Assembly (NCBI GenBank): GCA_944989445.1
Contig: CALYLW010000012.1
Span: 1,281,001 to 1,345,000 of the forward strand
Source of the DNA: Ampullaceana balthica
Lineage: Eukaryota > Mollusca > Gastropoda > Lymnaeidae
Direction of reading: 5' to 3'
Length of the DNA: 64,000 nt
Both the position numbers and the translations under genes were made by a program. The notes beneath the pieces are model-generated. The model had not been told where the DNA came from. It did not search any database and worked only from the letters and a program-made list of their open reading frames with translations. Below, one piece after another: positions 46,515 through 57,808 of this stretch. Positions within the stretch are counted from its first letter, which is position 1; each line of letters opens with the position of its first letter.

Positions 46515-46734
46515 TTAGGGGCCGTCCATAAAGTACGTGACGCTATTTTTGACCATTTTTGACCCCCCCTCCCTCCCTGTCACAAACTGTCACAAATCTT
46601 GCCCCCCCCCCTAAAATACGTCACACTTTCCAAAATGTTTTACACCTAATTAAAATATTAAATTTAATACTTAAAATACACTTCACTATTAAATTGTATT
46701 AAAATATAAAAATTTCCACTTAAAAGTAGGGATG

Positions 46735-46955
46735 TACCGGATTCAAAACTTTGAAATCCGGCTGGAGCTGAAGTGGGCCCGGATTTATGAAGTGAAATCC
46801 GGCTGGAGCCGGAATCAGATTTGTTAAAATGGCTGGATTCCGGATTTTCCGGGGCAAATTATGATTATGAATATATATATAAATTAGTGGTCTACCGGCC
46901 AGCCGGATTTATGAAGTGAAATCCTGCCGGAGCCGAAGCTGTAGCCGGATTTTTA
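46735..46955. mobile_element. hAT-like end fragment (CCGGATTT repeats) inside the transposon
   Basis: Begins TAGGGATGTACCGGATTC and repeats GAAATCCGGCTGGAGC and CCGGATTTATGAAGTG, typical of subterminal repeats of a hAT subgroup. A matching right end (CATCCCTA) is not found, so this is truncated. Confidence 0.5.
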
Positions 46956-47131
46956 AAATTACATAATAAAAAGGAAACAAAACAATTTGACTAAAAAAAA
47001 GACTAGATTGACAAATTATGTGACCAACTCTTGTGCTATATTTAATCTGTTTATTATGGTCCTATGAATTATATTTCATTCAAAAATATTCACTGGACAT
47101 CATCTGTGTTCATCCATAGTTACGACTGACA

Positions 47132-47835
47132 TCAATCTTTCACAATTATCGTTTCCTGGAAGGATAATTGCAGACAGATCAACTCGTCCTCATCTAGCCA
47201 CTCAACAGCCTCTGTATGTGCATTTTCTCCTCTGGCAATAACTGCCATTTGGTTCTCTTTGACTTCTAGAAGTGATTCTCAAAGGACAGATGCGTTTTAT
47301 CTGAGTTGATTCTTGAACACTTTGGGTGGGCACATTCTCCTGAGCCCGAGCTCTGTGTTGTCCTGTATGTTTCTTCAACATTTTTTGTGAGGCAAAATAT
47401 GAGTGACATACTTTGCAAAGTCGATCAAATAAGCTGGTAATCATATGGTTGTACTTTGAAATCTCCTGTTGATCTTGGCATAATTTCATCAAATTTGAGA
47501 GTTTGTGCTACAAACAAGGAATGAAATGTATGAGAATCTGCATCTGCTATTTCTTAAGCTTTGAGTCCATCATTTGTTTGGTTGATTGGGATTGGAGGAG
47601 GGAAGAATCTTTAAGGTAAAACGTTAAAATATGAGCTTCGTGCTTTGTCGCAACATTTCATGTCCTGATATTTAATAACAATTTGAGTGAAATATTGGCT
47701 GGTGCGAACATGATTGTCAAACTATTCCTGATCCTTCGATATCAGTCCTGCTGTATCCAATTCAGATTTATGAACAACACATTCAGGAGATACGCATTTC
47801 AATGCTATTTTGACATAAAACTTATTCTAATGTTT
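47132..47835 (-). pseudogene. Decayed transposon protein with a C2H2 zinc finger
   Basis: Minus strand, reading 5' to 3': FYVKIALKCVSPECVVHKSE, then LDTAGLI, FDNHVRTSQYFTQIVIK, CCDKARSSYFNVLP, RFFPPPIPINQTNDGLKA and HTFHSLFVAQTLKF. After a frame change follows LCKVCHSYFASQKMLKKHTG, an exact C-x2-C-x12-H-x3-H finger, and after another shift near 47280 comes MAVIARGENAHTEAVEWLDE, with a stop at 47132. Proteins of this layout are familiar as repeated uncharacterised, transposon-associated proteins in invertebrates; I cannot name the family. At least four stops and two frameshifts show it is dead. It fills the inside of the GGGGCCGTCC element and is probably that family's own protein. Confidence 0.78.
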
Positions 47836-48584
47836 CACAAAATTTTTGAAAATTATTTTTAAAGCTATTTAAATTCTACTAAAAAATATAAATAAATTAT
47901 TAAAAAATACTAAAAATAATAAATGTGTGACATCACACATGGCCTGACCCCCAGTCCCCCCCCCTTGTCACAAAGTGTCACACTTTCTTAGACCCCCTCC
48001 CCCCCCTCGGAGCGTGACGTAGTTTATGTACGGCCCCTTATTGGTCCCACATCTACGTCATTGACATTGCAACATGTCGTATATTGAAACTTGGGGCTAG
48101 TGTGCTAAAATGAAGATGCATGTTTAAGTCAGGGATACTAAGTACATAGCATAACACTTTCCTGACATTACATGTTAACATAGAACAAGACCCTGCATAC
48201 AGTTGTCTTGGTTTTCCCCCCCCTGGATTTGACCTGAATATGAAAGCAACTTTGGCTCATGTTCACCTAAAAATAAAATGGTTATAAATCCCCTGGGGAA
48301 GAAAAAGCTGACGGACACTTTCTTAAACTTTTTTTTTGGTGAGGAAATAAAACTATGACAGCCAAGAGGCTATCGAAATATGACAAGGAACTTGAGGAAT
48401 AAAAGACTTTTCTGGACAGAACCGCGTCATGGAGTCCAGTTAGATTCTTACGGAAACTGTTAGTCGCGGATTTACTACCTGCCAGAAAATCTTTTAAACA
48501 CACACCAATCACTTGTCTTGTTGAATTGGTTTTTTTTTAAATATACTTTAACCACGTCAAACACATTGAAAACTATCAAGAGAT

Positions 48585-48762
48585 TCACTGAGTCACCCAG
48601 CTCTGAATGGGTACCTAATAGTTGAGCGGCTGGGTAATGCGTGGAACCCACAAAGCCGTGGCCTGTGAATGCTGCATCACTTGCCAACAGATCATCTGTC
48701 ATGGTCTGTGGACGCAACTATCTTCTGCATAGAAGGAGCGTCTGTATAGATAAGATAAGAAG
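48585..48762 (+). mobile_element. Candidate SINE with a LINE-derived tail
   Basis: Positions 48710-48762 (GGACGCAACTATCTTCTGCA, then TAGAAGGAGCGTCTG and AGATAAGATAAGA) match the 3' untranslated tail and GATAA repeats of the LINE copies at 20.0 and 45.4 kb. The body in front (GAGTCACCCAGCTCTGAATG and onward, GC-richer) does not match the LINE. A foreign body on a LINE tail is the standard build of a SINE mobilised by that LINE. No second copy is in this window, and no clear pol III boxes were found. Confidence 0.5.
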
Positions 48763-48898
48763 ATAATATCTCAAACATTTCAAGAAGCTAGGCAGCAACT
48801 ATATACGTTATCAACCAATTCCAATTACTCTCAACCAAATTCAACATAGAATTACATCTGTACATGCAGTTAACCCATTCAACATAGAATCAACCTAT

Positions 48899-48978
48899 TC
48901 AAATTACAATTAACACTTTCAATATACAATTAACACTTTCAATATACAATTAACACTTTCAATATACAATTAACTAAT
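48899..48978. repeat. 20-bp tandem repeat, about 4 copies
   Basis: Unit AATTAACACTTTCAATATAC repeated from about 48904, flanked by related AACCAATTC and AACATACA words. Confidence 0.85.
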
Positions 48979-49629
48979 TCAACATACAGATCTGAAACTG
49001 TGGAGTGTCTCACTGCCGAAGAAAATAATATTGCGACACACAACATCTAAAGACAGTTTAAAGGCGTTGCGAGAAAAAGCCATTGGACATAACTGGTAGT
49101 GTCATACATAATGACCATAGCTTCTGAAATAGGTGATGGATTTGGATAAAGTCAACTGCACGAAGAAAAGACAATAAGAAACAAAGGACGAGTGAGTAAA
49201 CGAATGAATACTAAATAATTGGGAATAAATCGGAAGAAATGAAATAATAAAGCAAGCAAGAAGACGAGAACGGCAGTAAATGCTATGAAAGAATGAGACG
49301 ATTTGGGAAATAGGAAAACAAGAGAGATATGATAATTTTAAATTGAAAGAAAAAAACAGAATCAAAAATTGGAGGGGAAAAACGGAACATTTTGTAAATG
49401 GATGAAAAGCAAGGTTGAACAAAAATGTGTAATTGTTTCATTTCTGAAAAAAATTTCTTGCGAAACAAAAAAGTAAGTTTATCAACCAATATAAATATAC
49501 ATGATTCATAAATCGGCGAACAAACCTAAACCAGTTTATTGCTACATCTAACCACCCCCCCCCTAAAATGTAACCGATATGGTCTTAAGGACCTCTCTTT
49601 GTCACATCCAGAGATCAACGTGGTGTTGG
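48979..49629. other. A-rich stretch without recognised genes
   Basis: The plus strand at 49160-49420 is A- and G-rich, giving Phe/Ser-rich open frames on the minus strand (49102-49422 and 49283-49489). These are compositional; no motif. Confidence 0.5.
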
Positions 49630-49885
49630 TAAGAGAGTGAGTGATTGTAAAGAGAGTGTGTTATTGTAAATAGAGTGTGTGATTTTATAGAGAATGTGTG
49701 ATTGTAAAGAGAGTGTGTGATTGTTAAGAGAGTGTGTGATTTTTAAGAGTGTGTCTGATTGTAAAGAGAGTGTGTGATTGTAAAGAGAGTGTGTGATTGT
49801 AAAGAGAGTGTGTGATTGTAAAGAGAGTGTGTGGTTTTAAGAGTGTGTGATTGTTAAGAGAGTGTGTGATTGTTAAGAGATTGTC
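49630..49885. repeat. 19-bp minisatellite, about 13 copies
   Basis: Unit GTAAAGAGAGTGTGTGATT, with shortened and TTAAGAG variants. Confidence 0.94.
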
Positions 49886-50121
49886 AGAAGCTATTTATAT
49901 TTGTATTCAGTGAGCCGCGCGGTCTTGTTAACGAAGTACCAATATAAAACACATATACAGAACTTTATCAAGACACAGTCCTATGCTGCAACCAGATTTT
50001 GTCATCAGGGAAAATCTGGTTCATCTTCATGAAAACCCTCTCAGACAATGATACAAGAGCTTGTTAAAAACACGTGAAATCTAATTTTTCACAAGTCAGG
50101 TCAGTAGAAATAACGTTAGAA

Positions 50122-50478
50122 CAGGGGTCGGGAAACTTTTAGTCTGAGAGAGCCACCACATAATTTTGAAAAGTAATTCTTGAGAGCCACCACATAATTT
50201 TGAAAAGTAATTCTTGAGAGCCATACATTGTGTTCAAAACTAAAAATTCAAGTTAATGTGTGCATATTCTGTAATTTCAACACTAAAAGTACAATAATTA
50301 TGTCTCTGAATTCTTTTAAAAGACATTTTATGCTGCTTTTTTATATGCAATGAATATGTAGATCAAAGGAGTTTGAATAAACATTATTTTTAAATATAAT
50401 TGAACAATTGTCTGAGAGCCAAATTCAGCCATCAATAGAGCCACATCTGGCTCGCGAGCCATAGTTTCCCGAAACCGG
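50122..50478. mobile_element. hAT-type MITE, 357 bp, with perfect 8-bp target duplication
   Basis: Left end CAGGGGTCGGGAAACTTTT; right end GTTTCCCGAAACCGG, its imperfect inverse. Both flanks are CGTTAGAA (50114-50121 and 50479-50486). Subterminal GAGAGCCAC and GGCTCGCGAGCC words are typical of a widespread hAT MITE group. A 34-bp segment starting GAGAGCCACCACATAATTTT is tandemly duplicated at its left. No coding capacity. Confidence 0.95.
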
Positions 50479-50486
50479 CGTTAGAA

Positions 50487-51413
50487 GATTGACAAGAGGA
50501 AAAACATTCTGACTCAATATGTTAAATAGGCTACAAGCCACAATTATGTCCGCGCTCCAGGAAACAAAGAGAGATAATTGAAATTTAAAAAATGATTAAT
50601 TTTAACGAACAAAACACACAATATTTTCATATATTTCAGAGACAAATTCTAGTTTTTAATATCTTCTGATTATTAGCTGGAAATGAGTTCTTCAAAATCT
50701 GTTTTTAGCAGATAAAAAATTTATCATCTGTACTCTAAATGTATGGAAGTGTTTAAAAGTTTGTTAATGATAAATTGTGTTGAATGTTGATTTAATTGAA
50801 TCATATTACTTATAATGGCATGAAAGGACATTACTCATTAATGTTGAAAAAATATTTACCTTTAAATATGTATTAGTTTAATGTAAAAGTTTTTAATAAA
50901 TCAAAAATTCTTATTACAGAAAAACGAATGATTCTGGAGAGGCATAGGGATTTTCCATCTTAATCCTTTAATGATGAACTAAGAATAAGCGTTTCACGTT
51001 TTAAAAATAAGCTATTAAACCAGTTTCTATTATAGATGCACTAAATAAAATACTTATAATTAAATTCTTCAATACCAAAGAAAAAAACAACTTAATATCG
51101 CATGCAAGTTTTAAAACATGTTCAGATTTAACAGTTTTTCTCTTCTGATAAGACTTTCTTCTTCTTTCCACGCTAATTTTGTTAATTTTTATTTTCATGC
51201 GTCTTGTTTAGCCAATTATTCTAAAGTTTGTTTTTTATTCGGGCGGAAACATTGCTGACTGTAACGTAAACATTGCTCTTTATTATAGTTTTATTTAAAA
51301 ATAGAAATAAAATAAATTATTGAACAGCTAAATAAATATCAAGAAAAGTATTCAAATTATATAACGTAGAATAGTTGGTCATAGCTTTTTAAAGACACCC
51401 CCGCCCCCCCCCC
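50487..51413. other. AT-rich stretch without recognised genes
   Basis: Only compositional frames (51001-51198, minus). No motif or repeat noted. Confidence 0.5.
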
Positions 51414-51421
51414 ACCACCAC

Positions 51422-51611
51422 CAATGCACCCTCTAAGTTTCGTTTTCTCGTATAAATAAATTTACTCGTGCGCAAAATTATCCATTTTTTGTATGTGCAA
51501 AATGTTACATCCCACAAACACACATGTATTATCGTAATAAAAAATTTGCCGCGCGTTAACTCTGCAGATGGCTTCGCGGCAGCTCAGCCACGCAGCTCAG
51601 AGGGAACATTG
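51422..51611. mobile_element. hAT MITE, same family as 17509-17692
   Basis: Ends CAATGCACCCTCTAAGTTTCG-like (first 20 bases) and GCTCAGAGGGAACATTG match the nested MITE at 17.5 kb. The flanks (ACCACCAC and CACCCCAC) are similar but not an exact 8-bp duplication; they lie in C-rich low-complexity DNA, which blurs it. Confidence 0.7.
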
Positions 51612-52340
51612 CACCCCACCCCAACACACATACTTAAAATCCAAAAAACAACTACAAAAACAATAAGAAAATGTACACTAGAATTAAGTCGAAGAGAAGT
51701 CAAAACTAGGATCACACCTTCGTGTACTCACCTCAGACAGGGAGTCAAATTTAGAAACCTATCCACTGTTCCTCCGGTGACTTCCAACAGCGCACGTGTT
51801 TTTATTGTGAAGAGAAAGAATTTTTCTTTTTTAAACTCTCCCAACCTTACGAACGCACTCACACACGTCAATGACAGGGGTCGGTGGGAAAACTACTACG
51901 CGGTGCAGGGATACCTGCGTGATGCGGTGGAACTACTCCGTCCGGGGCGAAGATGCTGATGAATGCTGAGTTCAGTCCCTTTAACACCAGCGCGGGTCGC
52001 CCCGCGACACCGCTGTCTTCCCTCTCCTTCCCACCCCCTCCACCTCATAATCTTCCAGAAAAAGCGCCCGCTAGACTCTTCTTGAAGACGTGGGGGTGGG
52101 GGGGGGGTGCCGCAGCTCGCGACGCCCGAGCTTTGGCGAGGTTTAAGAGTGAGTCCCAGTCGTAGCGGGTCTTTGACGTTTAATGTCAAGCCAGAGAGTG
52201 AGATACGATGTAGTGACGTAGTTAGGTGGAGTCGCTGATGACAGTTACAACTGCGATTGAACAGTCGGACACGATGCCTGTTGTATATGCTCTGCGTTGT
52301 TTGGTCTGTCACTATTACCACTGTTCAGTTTAAGTAAGCA
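51612..52340. other. GC-richer block without recognised product
   Basis: Positions about 51700-52330 are clearly richer in GC and CpG than the surroundings. Open frames exist on both strands (51468-51959 plus, 51896-52321 minus), but neither translation shows a domain or biased codon pattern I can identify. It could be a promoter-like CpG patch, an exon or a GC-rich transposon remnant. Confidence 0.35.
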
Positions 52341-52440
52341 TGTTTAAAATTAACAAAAGTCGTAGCCCTTGTATTTCTATATCAACATGCGGCTGCTAAG
52401 TAGGCTATCGCATCACCAAAACTAATTGACATGATTTAAA

Positions 52441-52490
52441 ACCCCGTAAAAAATAAAGTTTTTGACTATAAACCGCTTATATTTGAGACA
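52441..52490 (+). mobile_element. Truncated AAATCCCTTATA-family 5' end
   Basis: CCCCGTAAAAAATAAAG, TTTTTGACTATAAACCGC and TTATATTTGAGACATAAG match the first 60 bp of the family; the rest is missing. Confidence 0.75.
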
Positions 52491-54753
52491 TAAGACCATG
52501 TTGTCGACGAAGAGGCGCTTTGAAGGATGATACTGAAATTATAACGTTGCATCGGTCGCAAGTCACGATTAGTAAATATCTTTGAAGAAAAGAGGTTGCA
52601 GGATTCCAACTAGAGCTGGAATGGAGCTTTGAGTTCAGTTGAATTTTCGGTCCTTTATTGTAAGGGTGATACAAAACGTATGAAGTTTACCATTTATAGT
52701 ATTCTTAATTCTACGGTATTCAAGACTGCACTAAAAGCATATCTTTTCAAACTTTAATTATCAAATTAACAAACATTTCATGAATGACAATGCATTTGTT
52801 GTTTTTTTTCTTAATCATCATGTCATACGTTAAAATATGTCATCCTTGTTTGAACCTAACGATATAGCATCTCATCTAATACGAAATCTAACGTAATTAT
52901 TATTATTTAATTTTTTTTTAAAGAGTGTAAATATTCTGATCACCAAAGAGTGTTTGCCTCACTAAAATTGAGACTTAATTTAGTGGATTAAAAGATTAAA
53001 TACCTTGTTTTAATAGTTTTTAGTGTCGAGTTTAATGTCATTGCCTCACTTACGGTCGGTTACAATTTCTATGCCAATTTTGTGTCTCGCAAAAATTCAT
53101 TAGATTACTTTTTTCCTTTTTTTAAATTTAGGTCGCATTTCCCACATTTAATATTCCATGCATCTATATTTAGGATAGATTGGCCCATCCGATATTACAT
53201 ACCATCATGAAGTATGTTACCCCATCGGCTACTTTGCTCTTCTAAATCTCGCCAGATTATTGAATTCGATGCTATTATAAGGTTGATGTTGGAGCTCACA
53301 AGCCTCATCTTCAAAAACCCATTTTTAGAATCATTTTTCGTCAGCAACAATTTTAGCTCTTTAATTCAATATTCCAATTACATCTTGAACTGCGACCTTT
53401 GTTAACCAAATTGGAAAATTTAAGACAACAGCTATTTTGTACGCTAAGCTCTAGATATTTGCGTCATTATCCTGTTAAAAACATCCTTTTAAACCCATAA
53501 CGAGGATACAATATTTTTGTTACTTCTTTTATTCATAAACAGACAGCGAAATTGTGTCTGTTATAGATCTTGTATTGTCCTTTCCGAAAATCTGTAAAGA
53601 ATTATTTTTTTTTAAATCTCTGTGACGAAACTTTCCGGAGGAAGTGGCCGTAGCAATCTCTAATGATGTGAAACGGGCTTTAAACAGCTGAGATGAGACT
53701 TAGGGCCTGCATTAGCAGCTGGCACCAGACGCTTGTGTGCACCCCCCAACCCCCTCACCTCACAGGCGCTGATTAATGGGAAATAACTCCAGAGATATCC
53801 TCCCCATTTTCTAATGATGGCTAAAGAGTTCTCTCGCTTCTTTTGAGAGACAAAAATCACAACATTATTTTTTTAATGTATTGATATTTTTAAAAAAATA
53901 TAAATACGATTCTTTTATTTTATTCTCACTGCATTTTGACGCCATTTTTTTTTAATTAAAAAAAAACTTGCTCGTCGTCTGCTATAGATGCCAACAAAAG
54001 CCGAATAAGGTTTCGATCCTGTTACATCCTGTTAGCATGCAATCGAATTATATAATCTTTCGAACTGCGACAACGTCATTTCTGTAGGTTTCCGAAGTAG
54101 AAGCAAAAAATAAAATATGAAAATTCCCAGAGGCTTATTCGTTTCCTTTCCATTGGCTTGTGAAATCTAAATTAGTTAATCGTCTAATTCAATGAGTGCT
54201 TTATCATCATCTGTCCATTTTTAACTGACCAGTGAAGTATAAATGTGATTTCGGGTCTCAAATTTAAAACATGAGGTCCACTTGTTATCGACATTATGTT
54301 ACCAATATTTCCACACGTGTTTTCACCAGCAGCGCATTGAAATGCATATAAATTTTTGTAACGTAACAAAAAAAAACAGCATTATATTTCCTTTTTTAAG
54401 TTTTCATAATTATTATCATTGTTTGTTCCACGAGATAATTGAAAACTACGTAATTTTTGGATATATTCATTAGGAATATTTGGGTTCTAAAAGTAACAGT
54501 TTGATATAGGACAGGTATGTGGCGATAGAAACGAGATTTGTAACAACTAAAAGTTGTTACAATTCAACAGCGGCAATTATTTGAAACACCGATGCGCCAT
54601 AGGTAACGTGCAAGGATACGGTCTTTAAATAGATTTGACAATAAATGCAGACTAAGAGACAGCATCTGCGGTACGCGTAGTGTTGTTTGTTAAAATATGA
54701 AGGGCCCTAAGGTCGACAAAGATTCCTCATTTTCGCCCTTTAATATTTGAGCT
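52491..54753. other. AT-rich stretch without recognised genes
   Basis: No frame with a motif. Positions 53640-53780 are GC-richer but unremarkable. Several homopolymer T/A runs. Confidence 0.5.
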
Positions 54754-54847
54754 GATGTAGTATTGTCATTGAATGACCAGTGTTTGTTCTTTCCGGCCAT
54801 GATGCAGTATTGTCATTGAATGACCAGTGTTTGTTCTTTCCGGCCAT
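54754..54847. repeat. 47-bp tandem duplication
   Basis: Two copies of GATGYAGTATTGTCATTGAA continuing TGACCAGTGTTTGTTCTTTC and CGGCCAT, at 54754 and 54801, differing by one base. Confidence 0.95.
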
Positions 54848-55694
54848 CTCCAATCTCGACGCCACTGCTCGGGTGTCATCATCCTACACTTGACACCCCG
54901 CCCTGTCAAGCACAGGTACTCATTTGTCCTGATTGGCCATGAACTTGACCACCCCTCCTCTCTAGCTTTGCAGAGCGCGTACACACACACACACACATAT
55001 GCACACACACATATGCACACACACACATACGCACACACACGCACACACAATAACCCCCATGAGCTAGCTACTTCTCTCCCCACCCCCGTCCCCCACAAGA
55101 CAACTGGATTCTCACCCGACCTCGTTGTCTTCATCCCCTTTTTTTATGAGCATCGTAATTGACACCCGCGACAGCGTTTATTAACTTCGTAAAGCTCGGC
55201 CCAGAGCTCGACGGGTGGCATTTGTACGGTCCACGAGTTATTCCCCATACTTGATGGACAAGTCTGTAATGAACGCTGGCTAGAGTGTAGAGGGAGAGAG
55301 GGGGACGAGACATCGAATCTTCTTGGAATGTGAGAGGGTCGTAGAAAGTATAGGGGGGGGGGAGAGAGAATCAATCGATAAACGCATGCAATGACGGAGG
55401 GAAAAAAATTAAAACCGGGTAAAAATCCGCAACAACCGTGACATAAGAGAGAAAAAAAGATAAATGTGACGAAATTTCCTATAAAAATTCCAAAATCATT
55501 TTAATGCACTAAGATTGTTTACATAAAAACGTCATCTATGGCTTTACTTCATTGGTTTTATAAACATTCACTACATCATTAAATGGACAAATGATCTTCT
55601 AGCCTGCGCCAATTAACAAAATGTTCCACACAAAGGCATTACATGAATATTATTCTTTAAGTTATTTGAGGACGAGGTGTCGTTGGAGTCAGAG
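54848..55694. other. GC-richer stretch with CA microsatellite, no recognised gene
   Basis: (CA)n interrupted by TATG or TACG lies at 54974-55047. The flanking 54850-55370 is GC-richer. Overlapping frames on both strands (54766-55134, 55131-55374) carry the repeat or lack motifs. Confidence 0.5.
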
Positions 55695-56868
55695 CGTCAC
55701 AGGGTCAGAGTCACAGAGTCAGAGTCACAGAGTCAGAGTCACAGAGTCAGAGTCACAGAGTCAGAGTCACAGAGTCAGAGTCACAGAGTCAGAGTCACAG
55801 AGTCAGAGTCACAGAGTCAGAGTCACAGAGTCAGAGTCACAGAGTCAGAGTCACAGAGTCAGAGTCACAGAGTCAGAGTCACAGAGTCAGAGTCACAGAG
55901 TCAGAGTCACAGAGTCAGAGTCACAGAGTCAGAGTCACAGAGTCAGAGTCACAGAGTCAGAGTCACAGAGTCAGAGAGTCACAGAGTCAGAGTCACAGAG
56001 TCAGAGTCACAGAGTCAGAGTCACAGAGTCAGAGTCACAGAGTCAGAGTCACAGAGTCAGAGTCACAGAGTCAGAGTCACAGAGTCAGAGTCACAGAGTC
56101 AGAGTCACAGAGTCAGAGTCACAGAGTCAGAGTCACAGAGTCAGAGTCACAGAGTCAGAGTCACAGAGTCAGAGTCACAGAGTCAGAGTCACAGAGTCAG
56201 AGTCACAGAGTCAGAGTCACAGAATCAGAGTCACAGAGTCAGAGTCACAGAGTCAGAGTCACAGAGTAAAAGTCACAGAGTCAGAGTCACAGAGTCAGAG
56301 TCACAGAGTCATAGTCACAGAGTCAGAGTCACAGAGTAAAAGTCACAGAGTCAGAGTCACAGAGTCAGAGTCTTAGAGTCAGAGTCACAGAGTCAGAGTC
56401 ACAGAGTCAGAGTCACAGAGTCAGAGTCACAGAGTCAGAGTCACAGAGTCAGAGTCACAGAGTCAGAGTCACAGAGTCAGAGTCACAGAGTCACAGAGTC
56501 AGAGTCACAGAGTCAGAGTCACAGAGTCAGAGTCACAGAGTCAGAGTCACAGAGTCAGAGTCACAGAGTCAGAGTCACAGAGTCAGAGTCACAGAGTCAG
56601 AGTCACAGAGTCAGAGTCACAGAGTCAGAGTCACAGAGTCAGAGTCACAGAGTCAGAGTCACAGAGTCAGAGTCACAGAGTCAGAGTCACAGAGTCAGAG
56701 TCACAGAGTCAGAGTCACAGAGTCAGAGTCACAGAGTCAGAGTCACAGAGTCAGAGTCAGAGAGTCGCAGAGTCAGTCACAGAGATTGAATCACTGAGTC
56801 AGAGTCACAGAGTCAGAGAGTCACAGAGTCAGAACCATAGAGTCAGAGTCACAGAGTCAGATTTACAG
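55695..56868. repeat. 14-bp satellite-like array, about 83 copies
   Basis: Unit CACAGAGTCAGAGT, 14 bp, extremely uniform, with sparse variants (AATCAGAG, AGTAAAAG, AGTCATAG) between 56220 and 56380 and rare 8-bp slips (55973, 56489). The variant AGTAAAAGTCACAGAGTCAG occurs at 56266 and 56336, hinting at block duplication. Since 14 is not a multiple of 3, all three plus frames cycle through the same SQSHRVRVTE reading, giving a spurious 251-codon frame. Confidence 0.98.
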
Positions 56869-57552
56869 AGTGTGTATCATCAGTAGAGATCATGTTGTCC
56901 ATGTATTAACTTTGTTCATGAACATAAAAATTAGCAATATAATTATAGAAAAGGTTTATTTACAAAAAAATCTAATACAATGCATTAAAATATTTAAAAA
57001 TAAAACCACAAATTTTTTCTGCATGTACACATGCACATTTTTTATTTCAAGGCAGTGGCGTAGCGAGAAGGGGCAAGGGGCAAATGCATCCGGGCGGCAC
57101 TTTGTTAGGGGCGGCAAATTTCTCGTCGTTAATTAGATTCAAGGAAAATATTTTAAAGAAAGTTTAGCTTTTTATCAAAATACTAACACACACACAAATG
57201 ATAAAAGAAATGAAGGAACTATCTTAAAATATGTAATCTTTTAAACTGGTAAAACTTCAATACTTTTTTCTGTTAGTTATGCTACTGAATTGATAAACCA
57301 AGAGGCTTAAGCAGTATGTGAACGTGACATTGATATTCTGGTAACTTAATTTATTCTCCGAATTTGACAGCTGTTCCTGTTATAGAAACGAAAAATTCTC
57401 TACCATATTTATTTCAAACATGAGCCAATCGAATGCTCCAGGCACCACTTTGTTGTTGGCGGCAAATTCCTCAATGTTAATTAGCTTCTAAAAATGAAAA
57501 GTGTTAAAATAATGCTGAATCAAACAATAGAAAAGCCATTGTAGAAAATCAA

Positions 57553-57808
57553 TAAAAGAATGAAGAAACTATATTAAAATATGTGAACGTTTCTAATGCC
57601 AAAACTCCATTATGCTAGTGCTAATGAACTGTCGAACCGAGGGGTTGAAGTAGTATGAGAACATGACACTGTCGTGTTGGTAAAAGAATGAAGGAACTAT
57701 ATTAAAATATGTGAACGTTTCTAATGCCAAAACTCCATTATGCTAGTGCTAATGAACTGTCGAACCGATGGGTTGAAGTAGTATGAGAACATGACACGTA
57801 TCGTGTTG
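57553..57808. repeat. 128-bp tandem duplication inside the hAT element
   Basis: TAAAAGAATGAAG starts at 57553 and 57681; both copies continue through AATATGTGAACGTTTCTAAT and GTCGAACCGA(G/T)GGGTTGAA to GTGTTGGTA. A more diverged relative lies at about 57200-57345. Confidence 0.92.

Larger units (their letters stand above)
46518..48037 (-). mobile_element. 1.5-kb DNA transposon with GGGGCCGTCC ends and TTA target duplication
   Basis: Left end GGGGCCGTCCATAAAGTACG; the right end inverted is GGGGCCGTACATAAACTACG. TTA flanks both sides (46515-46517 and 48038-48040). Both ends are followed by GTCACA words and C-runs. It holds a decayed zinc-finger protein on the minus strand and an inserted or captured hAT-like patch at about 46735-46955. 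A 3-bp TTA duplication fits PIF/Harbinger, but no matching transposase is seen, so the superfamily stays open. Confidence 0.88.

Noticed and set aside
55621..56376. 251-codon plus-strand frame rich in SQSHRVRVTE
   Set aside because: It is a direct reading of the 14-bp array, which is open in all three frames; no start context or non-repetitive domain supports a protein.
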